From assembly GCA_930367215.1 (NCBI GenBank), contig OV884060.1:11860001-11924000 (forward strand): 64,000 nt of DNA, given 5' to 3'. A program made the translations under genes and the position numbers. This DNA comes from Pollenia angustigena. Its lineage: Eukaryota; Arthropoda; Insecta; Diptera; Polleniidae. Of the stretch, positions 22,061-32,600 are shown piece after piece (position 1 is the first letter of the stretch; every line of letters starts with the position of its first letter). The notes beneath the pieces are model-generated. The model was not told the origin of the DNA and searched no databases. It worked only from the letters and a program-made list of their open reading frames with translations.

Positions 22061-23109
22061 GGAAAAGTCGTTTTACTCATTTTTTCTTTCCAAACTGTGT
22101 GGCATTGTTTTTGGTACGATTTGAGCGTTAGTTCTCTTTACTTCATTTTAATGACTGCTTGTCATATTGATATTTTACTTAATTTCAGTTTGCCTTAGTT
22201 TAATTTTTATTTCGTTTAATTATCATTGAAACGTTAAAGCTTGAAGTTAATAGGTGCCTGTGTATAATTTTTTTTTTTATTATTTTACATAAATTATTAG
22301 TACCTTCTGGTGATTTTAAGCGATCGAAACACATCCAACAGATACTTGTTAAAAGATTTTATTTTTTATGTTTTGGCTATTTAATTTTTTTTTTCTTTAT
22401 GTTTTTGTCGTGTGAGAAGTGTAACGTTATAAAATCTTTTGAAAACGAGACAAAAAAACACACAAGCAAACAAAAAACCATACGAAAAATCTTATACTCA
22501 CTAGAAATCTATAAAAAAAATAAATATAATGTTTATAAAGTTCAACCAGAAGTTGAAGTTTTTTCAAGTGGCCAGTGCTTTGCCAAGTTTAGTAAGATTT
22601 CAACGTACAATTCGGTAGACGGTTGCGGTAGTGAGGCAAAATTTTGTTTTAGAATTTTAAATAACAAAACAAAATTACGAATTAAGCATTTTTGCTTTAA
22701 GAAAAAGAAGTTCAGATTTTTTAACTTAAAAATAAGAAAAAAGTGCAAATAATAAAAGAAGTTTTGTTAAAAATAAAAAGAGAAAATTTATAAAAAAAAT
22801 CTTTTTTAATTAAATTTAAAAAAAAAAAAATATTTCAACGAAAATTCTAAAATACCAAGTGATCTTGTAGAAAGTTAAATAGTTTGTTAAACTTAAATAA
22901 ATAATTGACAAAATTTTTAAAGATATATTAAATATTCACTGATATCGATGCAAAAATGTTGTAAACATAAACAAAGATTTTTGTTTATATGTAAATTAAA
23001 ATTTTAGTATTTTACAATCTATTAGGCAATTCACAAAGTGTTCTATTGTGTCATATTAATTGTAAAGGCTATAATTTTATGAATGTGACATTAATAAAAA
23101 TAAAGCAAC
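22061..23109. other. AT-rich sequence; one open frame of uncertain meaning
   Basis: A 117-codon Lys/Phe-rich frame (22399-22752) has no recognised homology. Its middle (22550-22640) is less AT-rich than the surroundings and could be untranslated exon sequence, but no clear splice sites were found. Nothing else seen. Confidence 0.35.
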
Positions 23110-23111
23110 TA

Positions 23112-24029
23112 TCGGGTGATTTTTTAAGAGCTATAGGAAAGTTAAAAAAAACACATAAAATTGAGAAAAATGCATGAAATCTTTATTTGAATCGATAGTA
23201 CGGGTCCATATAATTTAATGTTTGAAGATTATTTCATGCAATTGTTGACCGTGACTGCGCCTCAAATGGTCCATCCGCTTAGTCCAATTTTGGCATACTC
23301 TTTCCAACATTTCGGCTGGTATCTCATGAATAAATGCTTCAATGTTGTCTTCCAATGCGTCAATTAAAGCGGGCATGTTTGTATAGACATGAGCTTTAAC
23401 ATAGCCCCACAAAAAATAGTCTAAAGGCGTTAAAATGCACGATCTAGGCGGCCAATTGACCGGCCCCGAACGTGAAATAAAATGTTCACTGAACTCGCCT
23501 CTCAATAATTCCATTGTTAAGCGTGCTGTGTGGCATATGGCACCGTCTTGTTGAAACCACATGTCATGCAAGTCAAGCTATTGCATTTTGGGCAAAAACA
23601 AGTTAGATATCATCTCACGGTAGCGCTCACCATTCACAGTTACGTTACGATTCGCGTCATCTTTAAAGAAGTACGGTCCAATAATGCCACCAGCCCATAA
23701 ACCGCACCAAACTGTGACTTTTTCTGGATGCATTGGTAGCTTTTGCAATGCTTCTGGCTGATCTTCACTCCAAAATCGACAATTCTGCTTATTTACGTAA
23801 CCATTGAGCCAAAAATGAGCTGTGTCGCTGAACACGATGAACTTTCTTAAGAGAACACGCATTTTGATAATAAAATTCAATAATTTGCAAGCGTTGTTCG
23901 TTTGTTAGACGATTCATGGTTAAATTATAGACAAAACTGAAAATGTTTGACAGTGAAACAAAACACGAAACGTGCGTCAGCTGTTTAAACCAGTGTTGCC
24001 AAAAAGATAATAGCTAAAAAATCACCCGA
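23112..24029 (-). mobile_element. Tc1/mariner-type transposon copy 1, internally deleted
   Basis: TIRs begin TCGGGTGATTTTTTA at both ends, flanked by TA. The transposase remnant is read on the minus strand. The N-terminus MNRLTNEQRLQIIEFYYQNA is followed directly, after a deletion, by VFSDTAHFWLNGYVNKQN, then GGIIGPYFFKDDANRNV, WFQQDGAICHTARLTMELLR and NWPPRSCILTPLDYFLWGYV. The first two catalytic Asp are present. The third (normally SCDLTPLDY) is Ile. A stop lies before MHDMWFQQ. The element is dead and non-autonomous. The family has about 36 residues between the second and third Asp. Confidence 0.85.
23215..23571 (-). pseudogene. transposase C-terminal half, Tc1/mariner copy 1
   Basis: 118 codons from MHDMWFQQDGAICHTA to HGQQLHEIIFKH cover the second catalytic Asp and the C-terminal helix region (IPAEMLERVCQNWTKRMDHL). 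The catalytic Asp of SCDLTP is changed to Ile. The in-frame stop just upstream separates it from the rest (23578-23880). Confidence 0.8.
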
Positions 24030-24031
24030 TA

Positions 24032-24239
24032 TAACTTGTATGAGACACTTAGTGAATTGCCTTTATATTTTATTTTTAATTTTGAAAATGCTGCCTAAAA
24101 AACGCATTTAAAAATTTAACGATTAAAAACGTTTTTTTTTTAATTTCCATAAATTTTTCTTCATGTTAATTAATACAGTATAACACGGTTAATTAACCCA
24201 CGCTTAAATGCAGTGTTAATCAAGGCGATTTTGTGTAAA
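24032..24239. other. AT-rich sequence, no feature seen
   Basis: No gene or repeat recognised. Confidence 0.4.
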
Positions 24240-25145
24240 CGGTGATGGCAATTCTACAACAAGTACTACACCAAAAACACAACAGTAGCGGTATTCAATG
24301 TTTGGTGCGTTTTAGGTTGCAACGGCTTGGTAGTGCAATAATTTTATCATTGCCAGTGAGCGGTATTTTAGATAACAGCTGTTTTACGCAATTTTTGGTC
24401 GTGAAAACTTACAAAAAGGTGTTTTATTATTTTGTGAAATTGTTTTAAAATGCCACGAAGCAGTGCAAAATAAAATATTATCGCAGCATTAGTAGAACTA
24501 CGCCAATCGTTGGCCTTTTTATAAGATGCCTTAAGGTATCGTACCTTCCACCTTATAATATCCCAGGTTGCATCGATACCGCTTTTTTCAATAAATTTTT
24601 TTTAAAACATTTGAGCTGTTGGTGTCTAAATAATAATAATTAAGTAATTGCTTTTGAAAAATTACGGACTTCTCTTAAATACTAACCTCTATGTTTTCTA
24701 ACTGCTCCAAATAATCCAAAACAGTTTTTATTTTATTTGCCGTCCACTTTTGTTGGGTTTTTCTCTTTTTAATTTTTTATTTAGAGTTGTCGGCTCCATA
24801 TCTTAAATTTTGTTTCACGATTCTAAATTGTTGTTTACAAATGTCAGCTGTTCGAGTATCAGCTATGTAAACGCAATACATGTAGCAAAAAAAAAAAAAA
24901 AAAAAAAACTAAACAGTTTTAGTGTTGCGCAAAAGCAATGATATGACAATTGCAATTCTGTATATTTTGTTGTTGGCTTGCAAAAAAAAGCTAGAATATT
25001 TTGCATTTGCACTTTCGCAAGACCATTCGCATCAAACACTGAACTCCGCTATTGTATTTTATTTGTTGCTTTCTTTCGCTGGTCTATATGTCAAAAACAC
25101 AATCAACTTTTAACATTTCTCTTTCTAACTAAGACATTTTTTTTT
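24240..25145. repeat. interspersed repeat, long copy (short copy at 45510-45640)
   Basis: GGTGATGGCAATTCTACAAC at 24241 and TTGTATTTTATTTGTTGCTT near 25053 both align with the 45510-45640 copy, where the intervening roughly 750 bases are missing. This copy includes a 23-base A run near 24895. No coding capacity recognised. Confidence 0.45.
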
Positions 25146-25232
25146 GGGAATTCTCGTTTTGTTTTCTACTTAGTGAATTTTATATGATGGTAAAATTTTA
25201 TTTAATTTTGTTGAAATATTTGGAAATTATTT

Positions 25233-25475
25233 ATCATCATCATGTTCTGGTGTTACAGCCCGGTGTGGGTCTTAAGCTCGCTCAGTTTCTTCTTCCATAA
25301 GAAACTTTCTTAAACTTTCTTAACCTGTTTCCAACAAATAAATGTTCGCCCTTCCATAGTCATCTTCAACATCATTAAATCACCTAGTTCTGGGCTCACC
25401 TCTTCGTCTGGTGTCGTATGGGGCTACGTTTAAAAATTTTTGAGCTCTGTGCTCTGGCGTTCTTGCCACATGATC
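25233..25475 (-). pseudogene. non-LTR retrotransposon ORF2 extreme C-terminus
   Basis: The minus-strand frame from 25475 reads DHVARTPEHRAQKFLNVAPY and DTRRRGEPRTR, a stop, then FNDVEDDYGRANIYLLETG, a stop, and further EEETERA, stop, DPHRAVTPEHDDD. This matches the (G)HVARM.E.R...........RRRG.P..RW.D.VE.D tail and trailing Asp run of insect non-LTR ORF2 proteins. Several stops. Confidence 0.6.
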
Positions 25476-25758
25476 TATAGAAAGCAACAACAAAATTACA
25501 AAATATTTATGACTTTGGTTTTGCTTTCAATTTTATTCTTTGGCGTTGCGTTTTATGTAACTTGGGCCTTAATAATTTTAAGAAATAGAATTTGGGAATT
25601 TTTCTTCCTTATTTGACTTTTTAACATGAAAATAATCTATATTTTTCTTCTTGTAGTGTTGTTGTTGTTTATGCAACAAACTTTTACAAACCCACGCGTA
25701 TGCACGCATATTGGTTTTCAAAAGTTATCCCATTTTAAATTGTTTTCAGTACTATTAA

Positions 25759-26059
25759 AGGCTAATTTACACTATTATACTTTGTATTAATACATGTCAA
25801 TACACTCAAGTAATATGTAAAAGTTTGATAGTGTGATGAAAATGAAAATTTTTTGAAAAACTTCTAAACAATAATACTTTTCATTTGATCAGATTTGGAT
25901 TTTATTTCATGTGTGAGTGTTTATTTTTTGTGTGATGGTGTGAACACAAACTGTCATGTTAAATTAGATTTTTTGACAGTCGCAACAAAACTCATTAGAT
26001 TTCTATCTCACAAAGTGTTATGGAATACGTAAGACTTGTGAGATAGTGTAAGCTAGCCT
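25759..26059. mobile_element. 301-bp TIR element with TAA target duplication
   Basis: AGGCTAATTTACACTAT and the reverse complement of the right end AGGCTAGCTTACACTAT match at 15 of 17 positions. TAA flanks both ends (25756-25758 and 26060-26062). The inner right part (CACAAAGTG...ATACGTAAGACTTGTGAG) relates it to the 19534-19676 element. No coding capacity. Confidence 0.68.
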
Positions 26060-26242
26060 TAAGTGTTTTTTGAGTACGTCTCGTAATAAAGTAAGAAGAT
26101 AAAGCTAGAATTTAGTACGAGTTATTTGTTTCTGTGTACTTTTGTATACAAACGGAAGTGTAAAAACTTTTCTGATAAAATTTAATTAAAGTTTTCTAAT
26201 TAATTTTTTTTTTTTTTTTAATTTTATTTCTCTTACCGGTAG

Positions 26243-26546
26243 CAAATTTTCAATTTAATCAAAGTGAATACTTATAAGATTCCTCGAATTCTAACAAATT
26301 ATTTATTGATTTAAACAAAAAACCTTAAAAAATGGAAAGAAAACGCCAACAATTCCACCATGAGTAACAATTTTGTTATCACCAACTGATAAATATTTAA
26401 AAACCCTCATCTAGTCATAAATAAAAAGGTGTTTTGTTTTTTAAACCTAAAAAAATATCAAACAAAATAAATAAAATGGAAATTTTAATTATTTAATTAA
26501 ATTTTAATTAAAAAAAAATTTACGAAAAATACAAAGCAAATAAAAT
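26243..26546 (+). other. possible 5' untranslated exon segment of Kank
   Basis: A polypyrimidine run followed by TCTTACCGGTAG gives a plausible splice acceptor ending at 26242. The following 304 AT-rich bases reach the Kank start codon with no upstream ATG in a strong context. No TATA box or initiator could be assigned, and the true first exon may lie further upstream in this window. This is inference only. Confidence 0.25.
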
Positions 26547-26653
26547 ATGAGTGTTGCAGTGCAAGAAAATGATATTGAAATTTGGCAAAATTTCGATGAT
26601 AAAATTAAAGATCTACAGCCGCAAGAACAGGAAGCGGTTAAACAATTTTGGAG
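26547..26653 (+). CDS. Kank: Kank coding exon 1 (N-terminus, residues 1-35 plus 2 bases)
   Basis: The exon encodes 35 residues starting MSVAVQENDIEIWQNF and ending EQEAVKQFW, then two bases (AG) of an Arg codon. It is rich in Gln, Glu and Asp, with no signal peptide or membrane segment. The donor is AG|GTAAAT. Reading through the donor meets a stop at once (TAA), so it must splice. Joining to the G that begins the exon at 39400 completes AGG. The composition is clearly coding-like against very AT-rich flanks. The exon is too short for a standard ORF cut-off. Confidence 0.72.
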
Positions 26654-29600
26654 GTAAATAGCAAGATAAAAGTATTTGAAAAATTTTAGAAATCTTTTTT
26701 ATTATATTTTTTTTAAGTTGTTATTGGTAGACCTAAATCTTTTTTAAATTTACCTGTTGGATTTTTAATTTGGGTTTTTTTTTATTTATTTAAAAATTGT
26801 ATTCTACGTTTTTCTTTAGAAATTCTTCTTTTGTTTTTAAATAACAAAAAAAAAGAACACTTAACAAGTTGTCGGCTGAAATTTGTTTGATTATTTTATG
26901 TAAATATGCATAAAAAACTGTTGCTCTTTTGTTTTTATATTTACAAAATTATAAACTTATTAAAAGCAAATGTGCTATAAAAATTAGCATAAAGTTATAA
27001 ATAAAAATTAAAACAGACGTGTCCAAGAAATTTACACACTATAAAAGTTCTGTAAAATAAAACTTAAAAAAGAGGTCTTAAAGAGAGGCGAAAAGTTTTC
27101 TCACATAAAAAATATACGAAATATTAAGTGTCAATATATTGAAATATTTTAACTGGTTGCATTTAATATTGTTTATAGAAATAAACTTGTCAATTGTCCA
27201 TATTTACTGTTTACTTGTGGATAGTAAAGTAACTAGCGCTTAAATGTTTTTATTATTAAGTTTATACATCAGTATTTTATTATTGAGTGTTCTGTTGGCC
27301 TCTTGATGGGCATTTGGAGCTTTAGAGAGGGTGAGAGATATATAAGAGATAAAAAAAGAAATTAACAACACTGAACGAAGCTAAGGAAATTATTAAATGC
27401 ATGAAAAGCAATGTAATAGATTACTTGTAATGCGTATTGTAATTATTTGAACTTTTTAAGAAGCTGATATCTTTACCAACAAAATATAAAAAAGTGGGTT
27501 TGACAGTTGAACTTAAATTAGAATTTTATACAGATTACTTTCAAGTCTGCTAGCGGACAGTTAAGCGCCAATTCAAAACTGCCAACACAACTAAATTCTT
27601 AGTTCTAAGAGCTAATAAATCAGAGCAAGTTAAACTCTCTTTTTGGTTTAAAACATGTGTAAACCAACAAATCTATAAATCACCAAACGTATAAATCATC
27701 TTTAAACGCATAAAAATTGGGCCTTTACATAGCGTTTACATTTTCCAGTACTGGCAATTCATTCAAACTTTTTCACTAATACATAAACACTTTTACAGCT
27801 ATTTTGTTTTTGCATTGTTTTGCCAACTTATATGTATATGCTTACTGTCTTGCCAGTACTGAGAAATGTAAACGCTGTGTTAAACTACCAAATACAGACC
27901 ATATGAGTTTGGTAAAATGTATCGTAGTGCTGCCACATGTTATTTTTTAACAACATACAATACATGGGAGACTGATTTATATCGGGTGATTTTTTAAGAG
28001 CTATAGGAAAGTTAAAAAAAAAAAAACACATAATATTCAGAAAAATGCATGAAATCTTTATTTGAATCGATAGTACGGTCCATATAATTTAATGTTTGAA
28101 GATTATTTCATGCAAATGTTGACCGTGAATACGCCTCAAATGGTCCATCCGCTTAGTCCAATTTTGGAATACTCTTTCCAACATTTCGGCCGGTATCTCA
28201 TAAATGCTTCAAATAAATGCATGTGTGTATAGACATTAGCCTTAACATAGCCCCACTAAAAATAGTCTAAAGGCGTTAAATCGCATGATCTAGGTGGCCA
28301 ATTGACCGGTCCCGAACGTGAAATAAAATGTTCACCGAACTCGCCTCTCAATAAGTAAATTGTTAAGCGTGCTTTGTGGCACCGTCTTGTTGAAACCACA
28401 TGTCATGCAAGTCAAGCTCTTGCATTTTGGGCAAAAAAAAGTTGGATATCATCTCACGTTGTTGAGTAACAGGGGCCCAATTGCTGCGAACGGCGACGAA
28501 TCAATAATTAATGGTCATCATTAACACTGGCCCATACAGCTGCGATATTTTCTTCACTTCGCACTCTACGTAACCGTGTTGGTGGTTTAATGTCCAACAA
28601 TGTAAATTTGGTGCGAAATTAAGTCACAATAGCCCGAATAGCCGCTTCAGTGGGTCGATTAAACTGACCATAAAATTAAAGAAACGGCCGATAAACTTTC
28701 TTAACAGAGCACGCATTTTGATAATAAAATTCAATATTTTGCAAGCGTTGCTCGTTTGTAAGACGATTCATGGTTAAATTATAGACCAAACTGAAGATGT
28801 TTGACAGTGAAACAAAACACGAAACGTGCGTCAGCTGTTAAAACCAGTGTTGCAAAAAAGATAATAGCTAAAAAATCAACCGATAGTGCTGAGTTTAAAC
28901 TACATATAAATTCAAGTTTAGTTCAACTAAGCCAGCGTTTAAGCCATTGATTTATTAGCCATAATAAAGGCAAATAAGAGTGCTATATGAACGAAATTTA
29001 TTAATATGATTTCTAGTCTTAAACTAAAAGAATTTTCTTTACAGATCCAATGGATTTTGAACATTAGTTCAATGCAAAATTACATTCAAATTCAACCTTT
29101 GTAACGCTTTATTGGATTAATGAAGCATGATTTATTAGAACCAGCAAATGAAATGTTTCATAAAATCAATGGAAATTTTGCATTAACTTAATCCAAGAAA
29201 TTAGATTCAGACTGTAACAACTTGTCATTACATTAATGAAACATTTCATTAACATAATGACGAAGAGACAAACGTTTAAAGAATTTCTTTTTCATTATTT
29301 AAAAGAAAATGTTTTGTATTTCAATGAAATTTTTAATTTTTTCAATGCATCAAATTAATTACTAAATTTAGTCAGTTTTATGACTACAAACAATCCTTTT
29401 AGGTTTAATGATTTTTATGGTTATTTATTTCAGCTATTTTTTAATGTTCGTTTTGAGTTGTTGTGAATTTTATATTGTTTTTTATGCCTGTTTTAACAAA
29501 GCTAGGTAAATACATAGGTAGAAAGGCTGATGTGAAGTCTCCTTACACCTTCAGCCAGAGACCAATATGGTCCATTATTTAGAGATAGATATGTAAAGAT

Positions 29601-32600
29601 GGAATGGAATGGAAAGATGAAATGGGAATTGTTCATAAGCTTACCTTTAAGCAAATTAGATTACTTTATTTTCCAGCCCGCCACGTCCTTCATCAGCATT
29701 CTTTCCCATTTAACCGGTTTGAACTACAAAGTGTATTAATATTAACAATTAAAAAAAAAGAATGTGAGAATTTTTTGCTCATGTTTTTTCTTTTTTGTTG
29801 TTTTTTTTTGAACCTAGCGAAACTAGGTTATTAAGTTAAAATCACTATTTCACTATTGTAATGAATTTATTTATTTCATTTACTTATGCAATATTGATAT
29901 TATGAAATATATAAATTTAATTATATTTTTCCCCCATTTTTATTTAAAATACTTTTTTACAAGAGTTCTAGGAAGAAAATATTTTTTAGTTATAAGCAGG
30001 GAAACCAGAAATATGCTCTAAAAAACACGTTTTATGCGCATTAAATATGCCGTTAAAAAATGGAAAATATGCCCTGAAAAATGTTAAAAATAAATAAATA
30101 ATAAATAAAATATTTGTCAATTTAATAACAAAATTTAAAAAAAAAAAAACGTAAAAACCAACTTGTACTTTGCGCACAAGGTTAACGTGAACAGACAACC
30201 AGCCAGACGGACGGATGGACATCGTTAGATCACTTTAAGTGATCGGTATACTAAAAGATTGGTCTACATTTCTATTAATTATACACATCGCATAACATTA
30301 ATCCTTAATGACAACCTGCTTTGTCTGCTTTACCATTAAATGTAGATGGCGAAATTGAAATATGCAAAAATATGCACTAACAAATCGATGCCAAAATTCA
30401 TAAAAGGCTCTAAAACGGATATATATATTGTTTGTGACTTCATTGGTCGCCCAAGGAAAAACATGCATTTGCATATTTATGGTTTCCCTGGCTATAAGTA
30501 TTTTGTAGTTAGAGAACTTTCTTTTATTTTCATTTATTAAGTGACATTTTTCATTGAAAATATGAAGTTAGAATGGTTTTCATTAATTTAAAAATATTTG
30601 AATATTTTTCTAAATAGTTCATTTAAATTTTAAGAAATCGATTGAAATAATAATTAAAAATTACATAGTTTCTTTTAAAAGAGATATTAAGTTGTCGCTA
30701 ATCCAATGAAAAATTTCAACGAAATAACGAAACTCAATTTCATTTTAACCCGGATCTTAGGTACTCTTCTTACATAAAAACAAATCCAGTTTGCCTGCAA
30801 CATTTTGCCTAATTTTCATATTTATATATTTTTACGATGCAACTTCTTTTTGTTTATTTTAATTTTAATCTTCATACAATATTAATTAGTAACAAAATTT
30901 TTTCATCACTTGTCTGTAGGTGGCATTTTTCGTTTTAAAACATCTTCCTTTACTACACTTGACTAAAATTTCTGTCTATAAATTTTCATGGTTTAATGGC
31001 AAAAACTTAAACGTACATCATTTTTATGAAGTCCATATGAAAACAAGAATAAATAAAGTTCTCTAAAAATTTTGTTTAAAAAAAAATAAGCATAATTAAT
31101 GACATGGTGTGCCAATGGTTACAAACAAAGTATAATTTATGTGTGTCAAAAAAAAAAAAAAAAAATAAAATTGATTTTCCTAAAAAACAACAATAATTTA
31201 TAAAATTGGCTTAAAACTAAAAATATGGTTTAGCTAAGAATAGTATTTATTTGCTTTTGGTTTTATAATACAGAATAATATTCAAAATTTATTTACCATC
31301 CATTTTTATTTTTAAGACCTACCCAATAAAAAATGGAGCTTCCAACGAAGCAGGTTTGTAAGGGAGAAACATAAACGTTTCGCTTACCATTGCGCATACA
31401 GAAGGCATGAATTTTATATGGCGAGTTCCCACTTTGAAGCAATACATTTTTGACACATAAAGCGCATTATTCAGCGCATATAAAAGTTGTTGGATGCAAC
31501 GATAAGCCTTACACACTGAATGTTTTGATACAGTTATTTTTTAGTATTCTCCCTTACAAACCTGCTTCGTAGTAAGGGAATGCCGTAGCACTTGAAATGT
31601 TTTTTTTTTTTTTATAAAAGTTGTTAAGAGTTCTTTCAATTACTTTTCTGCATTTCGGTATGTCTTATAGCGTAGCGCATATTTGAGCGCTTATTCTTTT
31701 AAATGTACCATTAGTGCTTCGCAAAATGATAAAATTTTTTATTGGGTAATTGCTTAATATTTTCCTTTCTTTTCTTACGCTTGGCATACCTTCCCCTTTT
31801 TTGTTTTGGCCGGCAGAATAAAACTCATTTCTTTTAAAGAGATTTTCTAATATTTTCCTAGTTGTTTTCTTTTTTTCTTTTGCTCTGCAATATTTTGATG
31901 AGTGATTTACGATGGTATAAACTGACATGTCTAAGAAAACACAACACCAATGATGATAATTTTGTGTGTATTTTTGAAGAAGAATTTACAGACCATATTT
32001 TGAGGTTTTTTAGTCATTAACCACAAAAAAAAAAAAAAAAAAATACAAAATTTTGACCGTATAAATAAAATAAATAAAAAATATTTTCCGGAGTCGAGAA
32101 AATCAGTGAAGTATTAAGTTGGATTTTCTGGTTAGTAATAATTATTTGGAGAAACTTTTTTCTTAGTTTATTTGGATTTAGATGATTTAAAGGGCAGATG
32201 TTTTTTTACTCTTTAATTAGTGTAATCTGGCACAAACTACACGCAGAGAAAACATTTTTTATAGACCAAGATTTAAAGTATAAAATTAAGGCGAAATGTT
32301 GCAGGCAAATAATTTATTTGTTTTTTTTTAAAAAGACTTCCTGTGATCTCTTAATATCCAGTAAAAACTTCGCTTACTTTTTCAAAGCGAATAGCTTTTT
32401 TCACTCATTTTCAAGTAGCTTTCTTTAACAACTACTTATTTTTCAGATGTATGTAGGTTAAACAAATAATGACTTACTTTTAAATGCGTTCATTTTGGGA
32501 AATCTCTTGTAAAATTTATTGGTTTTTTCAGTAGAATTTTAAGTAGTATTTTTACTTGTTTCTGATACATTTTTCTAAATTTGATAAATATTTAAAATTA

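Noticed and set aside
22399..22752. 117-codon open frame rich in Lys and Phe
   Set aside because: Low-complexity A/T codons and no recognised homology. The reverse strand is equally open.
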